Positions 35,494 to 43,153 of a stretch of DNA of 64,000 nt are shown in pieces (within the stretch, counting starts at the first letter, position 1; each line of letters starts with the position of its first letter). Source of the stretch: Spirosoma spitsbergense DSM 19989. Its GTDB lineage: Bacteria > Bacteroidota > Bacteroidia > Cytophagales > Spirosomataceae. The translations under genes and the position numbers were made by a program. The stretch is from contig NZ_KB893511.1 in the NCBI RefSeq assembly GCF_000374085.1, forward strand, positions 19,282 through 83,281, in the 5' to 3' direction. The notes under the pieces are model-generated. The model was not told where the DNA came from. It ran no database searches and saw only the letters and a list, made by a program, of their open reading frames with translations.

Positions 35494-35959
35494 TGTTCCA
35501 GTCAATTTGAATAAAACCTTTCGGGAATTTTTGTCGGGTAAGCCGTCCCGGTTTAGTCATTGTAAACTGGAAGAACCACTCCATCTGGTCTGAACTATAT
35601 AGAAAGTGGTCAGGCTCATCCTGACTAATAAACCGCACCATATACAAATCTAACCCATCAAACTGATCTCTCAATGCTCGTAAAGCATTTTCAAACTGAC
35701 GGTGTGCCTGTGCCGGCAGAACAACTACTACGTCGAGGTCTTTCGGTTGTTCTTTCTGCGTAACAAAACTTCCATCGATCCATAAGGTATATCTTATGAT
35801 AGAAAGATTGTTGAGCTCAGCAGCAAAGGCATGTAACTGATTGATTAAAAAACGTCGGGAATTGTTCCATCCAAATATATCAACAAACAGTTGCTAGTCT
35901 GTTTCGATCAAGTCATAAGGAACCAGATGGCCTCTATCGTCGAAGTTAAGCTTGCTCAC
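35468..35959 (-). pseudogene. Nucleotidyltransferase-fold (DUF6932-like) gene with an in-frame amber codon
   Basis: Translation from the GTG at 35959, six bases after the lepA stop, gives KLNFDDRGHLVPYDLIETD, then TAG at 35894-35896. The same frame goes on with QLFVDIFGWNNSRRFLINQL and the nucleotidyltransferase core TLWIDGSFVTQKEQPKDLDV (GS plus the D-x-D-like acidic pair), ending at 35468. The N-terminal fragment and the rest together match the usual layout of this family, so the TAG interrupts one protein of about 163 residues. No ATG start exists after the TAG that keeps the core. Readthrough, an unusual start or simple decay are all possible. Confidence 0.75.
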
Positions 35960-35965
35960 AAACGT

Positions 35966-37753
35966 TTAATTGATTTTCAAAACGGCCATGAAGGCTTCCT
36001 GCGGGATTTCGACATTGCCGACCTGGCGCATTCGTTTCTTACCCTTCTTCTGCTTGTCGAGCAGCTTGCGTTTCCGCGAAATATCACCCCCGTAACATTT
36101 GGCCAATACGTCTTTACGAAGTGCCTTTACCGTTTCGCGGGCAATGATTTTCTGACCGATAGCTGCTTGAATAGCAATTTCGAATTGCTGACGGGGTAGT
36201 AATTCCCTAAGTTTTTCACAAAGCTTTTTACCCCATTCGTACGCTTTGTCGCGGTGAACGATGGCCGACAGCGCGTCTACGGGTTCACTATTGAGCATGA
36301 CATCTAACTTCACCATATTCGACTCGCGGTTGCCAATGAACTCGTAATCGAGGGAGGCATACCCGCGCGAAATGGTTTTGAGCTTATCGAAGAAGTCAAA
36401 GACAACTTCGGCCAGGGGCATCTCAAACTGTAACTCCACGCGGTCCTGGGTCAGGTATACCTGATTTTTGAGCAGACTGCGCTTATCCATACACAGGCCA
36501 ATGATAGCCCCTACATAATCGGCCTTACTGATAATCTGCGCCCTGATAAAGGGTTCTTCGATCCAGCGAATGGTGCTGGGGTCAGGCATTTCGGCCGGAG
36601 CTGATACGTGTAGTATTTCGTCTTTCGTCGTAACCACTTCAAACCGTACGGATGGTACGGTGGTGATAACGGTCATGTCAAATTCACGCTCCAGTCGCTC
36701 CTGCACGATTTCCATGTGCAACATACCCAGGAAGCCACACCGGAAACCAAAGCCCAGCGCTGCCGATGTTTCAGGCTCCCAGATGAGGGCTGCGTCGTTG
36801 AGTTGAAGTTTCTCCATGGCATCGCGCAAATCCTCGAACTCGCTGGTTTCTACCGGGTAGATACCGGCAAATACCATCGGCTTCACTTCCGAAAACCCCT
36901 GAATAGCCTCTTTCGCCGGACGGTCGAGCTGGGTGATGGTGTCTCCTACTTTCACTTCTTTGGCTACTTTGATACCCGAAATCAGGTAACCTACATCGCC
37001 ACATTCAATTACGTTGCGGGGAACCTGAACCAGGCCCAGGGTACCTACCTCGTCGGCAATGTACTCTTTGCCGGTATTCATGAACTTGACCCGATCTCCT
37101 TTACGAATCCGGCCGTTCTTAACCCGGAAAATAACTTCGATGCCCCGGTATGAATTGAAATGCGAATCGAAAATAAGCGCTTTCAATTCACCTTCAGGGT
37201 CGCCTTTAGGGGCCGGAATCCGCTCCACAATGGCGGCCAGAATTTCGGGGACACCAATGCCTTCTTTTCCGCTGGCCGGAATAATATCATCCCGATCGCA
37301 ACCGAGCAGATCGACCATTTCATCTTTTACTTCTTCGGGCATGGCACCCGGCAGGTCAATTTTATTCAGTACCGGTATAATGACCAGGTCGTTATTCATG
37401 GCCAGGTACAGGTTCGATATGGTCTGAGCCTCAATACCCTGCGCGGCATCAACGAGCAGCAACGCTCCTTCACAAGCGGCAATGGACCGCGACACTTCGT
37501 ATGAAAAGTCAACGTGACCGGGCGTGTCGATGAGGTTGAGCGTATATACTTCGCCGTTGTGCGTATAGTTCATCTGGATGGCGTGGCTCTTGATGGTGAT
37601 GCCGCGCTCGCGTTCCAGGTCCATGTTATCGAGCAGTTGGGCCTGCATGTCGCGGGCACCCACTGTGTTGGTAAATTCTAATAAACGGTCGGCCAGGGTG
37701 CTCTTCCCGTGGTCGATGTGAGCAATAATGCAAAAATTACGGATATGTTTCAC
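35966..37753 (-). CDS. lepA: Elongation factor 4 (LepA)
   Basis: 595 residues, the usual size, starting at a GTG (37753). GTPase motifs: [16 protein letters not shown] (G1), RERGITIKS (G2), [20 protein letters not shown] (G3) and NKIDLPGA (G4). The C-terminal domain specific to LepA is present ([20 protein letters not shown]). Known role: ribosome-bound GTPase affecting translation initiation and elongation under stress. Upstream on the same strand, ending about 110 bp away at a terminator, is the tRNA-like RNA unit; immediately downstream is the broken nucleotidyltransferase gene. Confidence 0.98.
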   Translation of the reverse strand: MKHIRNFCIIAHIDHGKSTLADRLLEFTNTVGARDMQAQLLDNMDLERERGITIKSHAIQMNYTHNGEVYTLNLIDTPGHVDFSYEVSRSIAACEGALLLVDAAQGIEAQTISNLYLAMNNDLVIIPVLNKIDLPGAMPEEVKDEMVDLLGCDRDDIIPASGKEGIGVPEILAAIVERIPAPKGDPEGELKALIFDSHFNSYRGIEVIFRVKNGRIRKGDRVKFMNTGKEYIADEVGTLGLVQVPRNVIECGDVGYLISGIKVAKEVKVGDTITQLDRPAKEAIQGFSEVKPMVFAGIYPVETSEFEDLRDAMEKLQLNDAALIWEPETSAALGFGFRCGFLGMLHMEIVQERLEREFDMTVITTVPSVRFEVVTTKDEILHVSAPAEMPDPSTIRWIEEPFIRAQIISKADYVGAIIGLCMDKRSLLKNQVYLTQDRVELQFEMPLAEVVFDFFDKLKTISRGYASLDYEFIGNRESNMVKLDVMLNSEPVDALSAIVHRDKAYEWGKKLCEKLRELLPRQQFEIAIQAAIGQKIIARETVKALRKDVLAKCYGGDISRKRKLLDKQKKGKKRMRQVGNVEIPQEAFMAVLKIN

Positions 37754-37861
37754 GTTGGACTATCGAATCGTCGCTACGACGGAGGAATCTGCGAATTAAA
37801 AGGCAAAAATACGCAAAAAAGTCGGGCCGGTTCGCCAAAGCGGTTGCGGTTGGACTGTAAA

Positions 37862-37902
37862 GCAGAAAAAAAACAAACGCCGGCCTCATATGGGACCGGC
37901 GT
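37862..37902 (-). terminator. Rho-independent terminator of the tRNA-like RNA unit
   Basis: On the minus strand ACGCCGG (37902-37896) pairs with CCGGCGT (37883-37877), followed by TTTGTTTTTTTTCTGC. The T-run lies on the minus side only, so the terminated transcript comes from the 38120-37961 RNA and stops before lepA. Confidence 0.85.
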
Positions 37903-37960
37903 GTCTAATTACACTTCATCAACAAACTAAACTTGTTCTGACCGCCAGGGCGATCAGTAG

Positions 37961-38120
37961 CTGTAGGAGGGGGACTCGAACCGCCCACGGTGCAGTTAGC
38001 TACAGTACAAATCCTGGTGGTCAACCCCAGTCGCCCTTACAGGCGGCATTATGCTGCGTTTATCCTTTATCACCACCCCCGAGACAGGAGGGCACGTCTG
38101 CCAATTTCGACATCCTACAG
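37961..38120 (-). ncRNA. 160-nt structured RNA with tRNA-like acceptor, D and T arms
   Basis: Read on the minus strand, the ends CTGTAGGA (38120-38113) and TCCTACAG (37968-37961) form a perfect 8-bp acceptor-like stem. Next to the 5' strand is a D-arm like that of class II tRNAs (GTC GAAATTGGCA GAC). It is followed by a 5-bp stem with a 7-nt loop (CCCTC CTGTCTC GGGGG) in the anticodon position. Next to the 3' strand is a T-arm with the canonical loop, GGCGG TTCGAGT CCCCC (one C-C mismatch). Between anticodon-like and T arms are about 75 nt with several short hairpins, too long for a tRNA variable arm. No CCA is encoded. A 9-bp hairpin (37938-37957) and a terminator follow; a promoter precedes. 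Not an ordinary tRNA, and no tmRNA tag frame is visible. A bacterial Y RNA (YrlA) or an expanded tRNA pseudogene are alternatives. Confidence 0.6.
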
Positions 38121-38178
38121 TGTGAGGAAAAAAGTCAAGAAGACCGGCGTGTGACCCCGCTCGATCAACTTGACAATA

Positions 38179-38211
38179 CAAAGATAGTATAGCGCATACA
38201 TTTATTGCAAA
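38179..38211 (-). promoter_or_regulatory. Promoter of the tRNA-like RNA
   Basis: Minus-strand TTTG (38211-38208), 21 nt spacing, then TATCTTTG (38186-38179), a full match to the Bacteroidota consensus TTTG-N(19-21)-TAnnTTTG. Predicted start about 38172. The first transcribed bases would form a stem GTCAAG/CTTGAC closing a 29-nt loop (38134-38174) followed by six T. Confidence 0.75.
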
Positions 38212-38258
38212 TTTTGCATAAAAATTTCTAAAAATTTACAATGTTATCATAATACGCG

Positions 38259-38266
38259 TATTTTTG
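38259..38266 (+). promoter_or_regulatory. -7 promoter element of the Lrp-family gene
   Basis: TATTTTTG matches TAnnTTTG and lies 27 bp before the start codon, giving a short leader of about 20 nt. No clear TTG is seen at -33. The region between this and the divergent RNA promoter is strongly AT rich. Confidence 0.45.
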
Positions 38267-38293
38267 TTGCCATTCATCAAAAAACAAACTAAA

Positions 38294-38767
38294 ATGAGCG
38301 AAAAAAATTTAGAAATTGATAATACAGACCTGAAAATCCTGAATTTATTGATGCAGGATGCCAATATGGCTTATACTGAAATTGGGAAACGTATTTTCGT
38401 ATCGGGGGGGACCGTGCACGTTCGCATGAATAAATTAAAGCAGATGGGCATTGTTTGCGGCTCCCAATTGGTGATCGACCACGCCAAGCTGGGGTGGGAC
38501 ATCAGTGCTTTTCTGGGCATTTATCTAGAAAAAAGCTCGCTGTACGAAGATGTATCAGGTCAGTTGGAAAAGATTCCGGAGGTAGTCAATGTTCATTATA
38601 CGACTGGCATTTATAGTATCTTCGCTAAAATTGTATGCCGCGACACGCAGCACCTGCGCGAAGTACTCCACGATAAGATTCAGAAAGTGAACGGCATTCA
38701 GCGCACCGAAACGTTTATCTCGCTCGAAGAAAGCGTCAACCGACCCATACCGTTTGCGGAAAGTTAG
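38294..38767 (+). CDS. Lrp/AsnC-family transcriptional regulator
   Basis: 157 residues from the ATG at 38294; an earlier in-frame TTG overlaps the promoter. N-terminal winged helix-turn-helix (LEIDNTDLKILNLLMQDANM; YTEIGKRIFVSGGTVHVRMN) and a C-terminal RAM ligand-binding domain (LGIYLEKSSLYEDVSGQLEK; VVNVHYTTGIYSIFAKIVCR). The HTH reads GTVHVRMNKLKQMGIV, the normal recognition helix. Family role: global or local control of amino-acid metabolism, with amino acids as effectors. Located 5' of hslV and divergent from the tRNA-like RNA; its targets are not evident. Confidence 0.94.
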   Translation: MSEKNLEIDNTDLKILNLLMQDANMAYTEIGKRIFVSGGTVHVRMNKLKQMGIVCGSQLVIDHAKLGWDISAFLGIYLEKSSLYEDVSGQLEKIPEVVNVHYTTGIYSIFAKIVCRDTQHLREVLHDKIQKVNGIQRTETFISLEESVNRPIPFAES

Positions 38768-38869
38768 TTTATGGTATATTGTTTATGGTTGGCTAAAGCG
38801 TCTACATGTCGGTGCGTCAGTCCCGTCGGGGAACTGCAACCATAAACCATGAACGGTGAACCGTAAACC
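38768..38869. repeat. Intergenic word-type palindrome (ATAAACC words)
   Basis: Left GTTTATGGTATATTG and GTTTATGGTTGG; right CAACCATAAACCATG and CCGTAAACC. The centre (38813-38833) contains TGCGTCAGTCCCG followed by a GC-rich half, a sequence repeated in reverse at 24395-24415. It fills the gap between the Lrp and hslV genes. Confidence 0.7.
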
Positions 38870-38909
38870 AGTTTTGGTGCGTTATACCTCCCAATAACTT
38901 CTCAATTTC

Positions 38910-39449
38910 ATGCAACCTATAATTCATGCAACAACGGTAGTCGGTATTCGGCACAATGGTCAGGTAGCCCTCGGTGCCGATGGTCAGGCTACAATGGGCA
39001 ATACCGTTGCCAAAAGTAATGTTCGGAAAGTGCGCGTGCTGATGAACGGTAAAGTGCTGGCGGGTTTTGCCGGTTCTACTGCCGATGCGTTTACCCTCAT
39101 AGAACGCTTTGAAGAAAAACTGAACGCCTACGGGGGCAACCTCAAACGGGCTGCCATTGAACTGGCAAAAGACTGGCGTACCGATCGTTACCTTCGGAAA
39201 CTGGAAGCCATGCTTATTGTAGCCTCAAAGGATGATTTGCTGCTGGTATCGGGAACGGGCGATGTTATTGAGCCTGACAGCGACGTGGCGGCTATTGGCT
39301 CCGGAGGCATGTATGCCCAATCAGCTGCGCTGGCCCTCAAGAAACACGCGGCCGAGCTATCCGCCACGGACATGGTTCGTGAAAGTTTACACATTGCCGC
39401 CGACGTGTGTATTTACACAAACCATAATCTGGTCGTTGAAACGTTATAA
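38910..39449 (+). CDS. hslV: ATP-dependent protease subunit HslV (ClpQ)
   Basis: 179 residues. The proteasome-type core begins [26 protein letters not shown], where the Thr of TTVV becomes the N-terminal nucleophile after removal of a short propeptide. Further motifs: [40 protein letters not shown] and [14 protein letters not shown]. It forms the peptidase double ring and needs HslU for unfolding. No hslU gene lies in the window, so it must be elsewhere. It follows the Lrp gene by 142 bp containing a palindrome. Confidence 0.97.
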   Translation: MQPIIHATTVVGIRHNGQVALGADGQATMGNTVAKSNVRKVRVLMNGKVLAGFAGSTADAFTLIERFEEKLNAYGGNLKRAAIELAKDWRTDRYLRKLEAMLIVASKDDLLLVSGTGDVIEPDSDVAAIGSGGMYAQSAALALKKHAAELSATDMVRESLHIAADVCIYTNHNLVVETL

Positions 39450-39488
39450 GGATGCGTCGGGTAAAGTAAGTGGTTGACCCGTGCTGAA

Positions 39489-39520
39489 TTGCTTTGATTA
39501 GGTATCCTTTTTTACATTTG
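39489..39520 (+). promoter_or_regulatory. Promoter of the histidine kinase gene
   Basis: TTG (39489-39491), 21 nt, TACATTTG (39513-39520): a close match to the Bacteroidota consensus. The start codon is 25 bp downstream. Confidence 0.65.
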
Positions 39521-39545
39521 CTGCCGAAACCTGCTCCTCCCACGC

Positions 39546-41024
39546 ATGAATCTTGCTGCTCAATTTGCCCCCAGACTAATGAACCGGCGCATTGCGCTGG
39601 GATTCATTAGTGCGATGGTACTTATTGCATCGGGATTTGCTATATCATTTTACAGCTACAATCAATATAGCCAGGATACTGGCCGAATCAGGCATACGTA
39701 TGAAGTAACTGGCACACTTGAGCGAATTTTATCGCTGGTAAAAGACGTTGAAACGGGATCGAGAGGCTACATTATCACCCGCGATACTACCTATCTGGAA
39801 CCTTACCACAAGGCGCTTAAACTGTTGCCGGGCGAGATTACCCGTTTACGAACCATAACCACCGATAATCGAGTTCAGATTAGTCGTCGTAATCTCCTTG
39901 GAAAACTCGTTAAAGACAAACTGGCCGTGACCAGAGCCCGGCTGGATGTCAGACCTTTTGATAAGAACAGTCTGGCTGTACGAGCAGAGGGAAAGCGCCG
40001 GATGGACGTTTTGCGTAAGCACGTGGCCCTGATGATCGACACGGAGAATGCCATGATGGATATCCGGAATCGCCAGGCGGCCCGCTCTTTCCGGAACACA
40101 CTCATCATTATTTTTGCCCTGTCTTTACTAACGTTTATGAGTCTGGCCGTTTCCCACCGTTTGCTTGAACAGGAGTTGACCCGGCGGCAAAAAACGCTGG
40201 ATCAGCTTCGGGAATATGAAGATCAACTGAAAGGGCAGATCCGGCAACTGGAAACATCCAATGAAGAACTGGAGCGGTTTGCATTCGTGGCCAGTCATGA
40301 TCTACAGGAGCCGTTGCGAAAAATCCAATCGTTTGCCGACCTAATCACCGATCGCTATAGTAACCTGTTCGATGAGGATAGTATGTTGTTTATGGGAAAA
40401 ATATCGGGTTCTGCCCGGCGGATGTCCAAGTTGATTAAAGATTTGCTCAACTTTTCGCGTATTTCAAATCACCAGGAAGTATTCAAAACGGTTGAACTGA
40501 ATGCCATTGTCCGGCGTATTCTGGACGATCAGGAATTGCGGCTTAAAGGGATAGATGTGCAATTGGAAGTAGGAGATCTGCCTGTTGTTCAGGCCGTTGC
40601 CAGTCAGATGGACCATCTGTTCAATAACTTAATTTCTAACGCACTGAAATTTACCAGGGTGGGGGTTCAGCCTTTGCTTCGCATTCAGTCCCGTTTGGTG
40701 AATGGAGAAGAGTATACTGGTTTACATCCTAATCGCCCTTATTTCGAGATTACCATAACCGACAACGGAATTGGGTTTGAAGAGAAGTATCTAGACCACA
40801 TTTTTAAAGTTTTTCAACGATTACACGGTAAAACCTCTTTTGAAGGCACGGGCATAGGTCTTGCCATTTGCAAGCGGGTGGTCATGAGCCATCATGGGCA
40901 CATAACAGCCCGTAGTCGGCCCAATGAAGGGACAACGTTTGTGGTGGTTTTACCGGAAAATCAATTTATTCAACCTTATGACAGAGCAACTTCAACCGAA
41001 GCCCATTCATATCCTGCTGGTTGA
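39546..41024 (+). CDS. Membrane sensor histidine kinase with CHASE3-like domain
   Basis: 492 residues: first membrane helix (about 15-35), extracytoplasmic CHASE3-type region (about 45-175; ILSLVKDVETGSRGYIITRD is the family hallmark), second helix (about 178-200), short coiled coil, dimerisation domain with the phosphorylated His in FAFVASHDLQEPLRKI, then ATPase domain (N box HLFNNLISNALKFTR, G1 ITDNGIGFEEKYLDHIFKVF, G2 GTGIGLAICKRVVMSHHGHI). The phytochrome-type H-box is common in Bacteroidota. The signal is unknown. Its end overlaps the response regulator start by 47 bp, so the two form one signalling unit. Confidence 0.94.
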   Translation: MNLAAQFAPRLMNRRIALGFISAMVLIASGFAISFYSYNQYSQDTGRIRHTYEVTGTLERILSLVKDVETGSRGYIITRDTTYLEPYHKALKLLPGEITRLRTITTDNRVQISRRNLLGKLVKDKLAVTRARLDVRPFDKNSLAVRAEGKRRMDVLRKHVALMIDTENAMMDIRNRQAARSFRNTLIIIFALSLLTFMSLAVSHRLLEQELTRRQKTLDQLREYEDQLKGQIRQLETSNEELERFAFVASHDLQEPLRKIQSFADLITDRYSNLFDEDSMLFMGKISGSARRMSKLIKDLLNFSRISNHQEVFKTVELNAIVRRILDDQELRLKGIDVQLEVGDLPVVQAVASQMDHLFNNLISNALKFTRVGVQPLLRIQSRLVNGEEYTGLHPNRPYFEITITDNGIGFEEKYLDHIFKVFQRLHGKTSFEGTGIGLAICKRVVMSHHGHITARSRPNEGTTFVVVLPENQFIQPYDRATSTEAHSYPAG

Positions 41025-41442
41025 TGACGACGAAGATGACCGCTATCTGACGCGGGAAGCGTTTCATCAGCATTATCCTTCCAGCCGTATTTCATTTGCC
41101 GAAGATGGCGAAGATCTCCTGGATTTTCTGAACTACAAGGGCCGCTATGCCGGGGCCGCTCATACATTACCGGAGCTTATTCTGCTTGATCTGAATATGC
41201 CCCGTAAGGATGGACGGGAAGCACTGCGCGAAATCAAAAAGAACGATCAGTTTCGGCACATTCCCATTGTAGTGCTTACCACCTCAGATGCTAAAGATGA
41301 CGTGGAGACATCCTACTTTAATGGGGCTAACAGCTTCATTACCAAGCCTCCAACGTTTCAACGGCTAAGTGAGGTCACCAAAGCCATTGGCCAGTATTGG
41401 TTTAGCGTGGTAACCGTTTGTGAACACCAGGAGGAGTCGTAA
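40978..41442 (+). CDS. Single-domain response regulator (Rcp1-like)
   Basis: 154 residues from the ATG at 40978; an earlier in-frame ATG lies deep in the kinase gene. Only a receiver domain is present: ILLVDDDEDDRYLTREAFHQ (acidic pocket), LILLDLNMPRKDGREALREI (phosphoacceptor Asp), VVLTTSDAKDDVETSYFNGA (conserved Thr) and FITKPPTF (Lys). Without an output domain it probably acts by protein interaction or as part of a phosphorelay, as Rcp1-type regulators do. Overlaps the kinase gene and shares its promoter. Confidence 0.94.
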   Translation: MTEQLQPKPIHILLVDDDEDDRYLTREAFHQHYPSSRISFAEDGEDLLDFLNYKGRYAGAAHTLPELILLDLNMPRKDGREALREIKKNDQFRHIPIVVLTTSDAKDDVETSYFNGANSFITKPPTFQRLSEVTKAIGQYWFSVVTVCEHQEES

Positions 41443-41470
41443 GGGGCGTAGACGTCATCGATCAACTGAT

Positions 41471-43015
41471 TTACTTCCCCTTTAACTCCACCATTCCCAC
41501 AAAAACCTTTTCCAGTTCGCTGGTCACGGCGCGGTTTTGGCCGGGTGTATATTTGTTAACCAGTACGCAGAAACTCATCGGCTCGCCATCATCGGCTTTG
41601 AAATAACCGGCATAAGCTCTTACTCCTTCGATAGAGCCACTCTTGGCCCGAATGTTACCCGCTGCGGCTGTGCCACGGGCCAGGCTGCGTACCGTACCCG
41701 TCTGGCCCACTACCGGAATCGTTTCATAAAATTGTGAAAATGTTTTTTCCCGGCCTACAGCGCTCAGAATACCCGTCATGTTGTCGGCGGTGAGTGCCCC
41801 TACCGCCGACAGGCCACTGCCATCCTTGATCCGAAATCCATCCAGATTAACGCCTTTCTTTTTCCAGAACTGCGTTAGTATGTCGATACTGGCTTCTGTA
41901 GTTCGAATTGTTTTATCAAGAGCAAGGGCCGCTGTTCGCAGGAGGGCTTCCGCGTAGAGATTGATACTCTGGTAGTTCGTTTGCTGTATCAGGTTGGTTA
42001 GTATGGGAGATTTATACTGATTAAGCAGTGTACGTTTGCCGTTTGCCGGGATAGTAGTGGATAGGCCACCACCTATTGAAACGGCCGGATTAATGATCGG
42101 TACATTATTCTGTATTAGCTGATTCTGTAAGGCGTAGGCGGCAAAATAAGCCGGATCAGGCAGGGAGCCTTTTACACTGAACTCGTTGGCCGGTGCGCCC
42201 AGAGGTACTTTACCCGTTAGCCACTGCTGGTTTGTGAAGGGGGCGCCGTAAATATTGACCTGATCGCCCGTACGGGGCGCATCGGTCGTAACGGTATTGT
42301 TGAAGGTAAGATAGGGCAGGAGCGGGTCGGTACGCAGTACGGTGGCAGGGGTATTCATACTTCGGCCCGGCTGGAAAAAGACCCGAAACAGATTCTCGTT
42401 GATGTTCAGGGCACTCAGACTGGCTCCGTAGTAATTACCCAGATCGCCAAAGGGCCAGGTATCGGGGGTGGTCAGGTCACTGTATAAACTGGCATCGCCA
42501 ACCACCATGCCCTGAATCCGGCGGATACCCGCTGCCCGAACGGCTGTAGACCAACTGGTAAGCAACCCGGATAAGTCGGCGAAATTGGTAAATCGCCAGC
42601 TCCCCAGCGATGGGTCGCCGGTACCGCGTATATACAGATTACCCGTTAATACGCTGTCTTTTATAGTGCCGTCGTATTCCAGCGACGTGGTATACGTATA
42701 CTGGCTTCCCAGTACCGATAAGGCCGTGGCGGTCGTAATGAGTTTGAGAGTGGACGCTGAAGGCAGGCTCAGCCGGGCGTTGTAGCCAACGAACTCCTGC
42801 CCATCGCGCACCCGCCGAACCGATAGGGCAACCGTTCCGAAACGGGCTGCCGGACCAGCCTGAAAGGCTTCCACTATCCTGATAAGACGCTGTACGCCTG
42901 CTGAATCGGCCGGTGGTTCGGTTTGCGGCAAAGCACTGGCCAGTGTATAGCAAACGAATGAACAGGTAAGTGCGATGAAGAAGCGTAACGGGTAAAAACG
43001 GGGAATAAAGCGCAT
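41471..43015 (-). CDS. dacB: D-alanyl-D-alanine carboxypeptidase/endopeptidase, PBP4 type
   Basis: 514 residues from the ATG at 43015 (start at 43060 rejected: the signal begins here, MRFIPRFYPLRFFIALTCSF). Penicillin-binding motifs: SASTLKLITTA (nucleophile Ser with Lys), the SxN equivalent in QSINLYAEALLRTAAL, KDGSGLSAVGALTADNM, and the KTG equivalent AKSGSIEGVRAYAGYF. The large insert between SxxK and SxN is typical of class C PBP4. Role: trimming or cleaving cross-links in peptidoglycan in the periplasm. Divergent from the beta-CASP gene; a back-to-back promoter pair lies between. Confidence 0.93.
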   Translation of the reverse strand: MRFIPRFYPLRFFIALTCSFVCYTLASALPQTEPPADSAGVQRLIRIVEAFQAGPAARFGTVALSVRRVRDGQEFVGYNARLSLPSASTLKLITTATALSVLGSQYTYTTSLEYDGTIKDSVLTGNLYIRGTGDPSLGSWRFTNFADLSGLLTSWSTAVRAAGIRRIQGMVVGDASLYSDLTTPDTWPFGDLGNYYGASLSALNINENLFRVFFQPGRSMNTPATVLRTDPLLPYLTFNNTVTTDAPRTGDQVNIYGAPFTNQQWLTGKVPLGAPANEFSVKGSLPDPAYFAAYALQNQLIQNNVPIINPAVSIGGGLSTTIPANGKRTLLNQYKSPILTNLIQQTNYQSINLYAEALLRTAALALDKTIRTTEASIDILTQFWKKKGVNLDGFRIKDGSGLSAVGALTADNMTGILSAVGREKTFSQFYETIPVVGQTGTVRSLARGTAAAGNIRAKSGSIEGVRAYAGYFKADDGEPMSFCVLVNKYTPGQNRAVTSELEKVFVGMVELKGK

Positions 43016-43049
43016 TGGGGAACAGTTAGGCGATTCGGAGGGTATTTCG

Positions 43050-43065
43050 TACTTTTGCAAACTTA
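43050..43065. promoter_or_regulatory. Abutting, oppositely oriented -7 elements
   Basis: TACTTTTG on the plus strand (43050-43057) is followed without a gap by TAAGTTTG on the minus strand (43065-43058). Both match TAnnTTTG. They point to the beta-CASP gene (plus, leader about 90 nt) and the dacB gene (minus, leader about 36 nt). Confidence 0.5.
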
Positions 43066-43153
43066 CGAAAAGTGCACTATCCTACTTGCCTTGAAATGAT
43101 GCTCCTTTCATTATACTTCGGATAGAGGATATTGATTAGTTAAAGTTGTACGC

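Noticed and set aside
37961..38120. Ordinary tRNA or tmRNA gene
   Set aside because: Acceptor, D and T arms look right, but the domain is 160 nt. The loop in the anticodon position (CTGTCTC) is abnormal, and no tag-encoding frame or tmRNA 5' motif is present.
38101..38160. RNase P RNA, suggested by GAGGAAAAAAGTC on the plus strand
   Set aside because: Only this fragment resembles the P4 region; other conserved blocks are missing and the transcription signals point to the minus strand.
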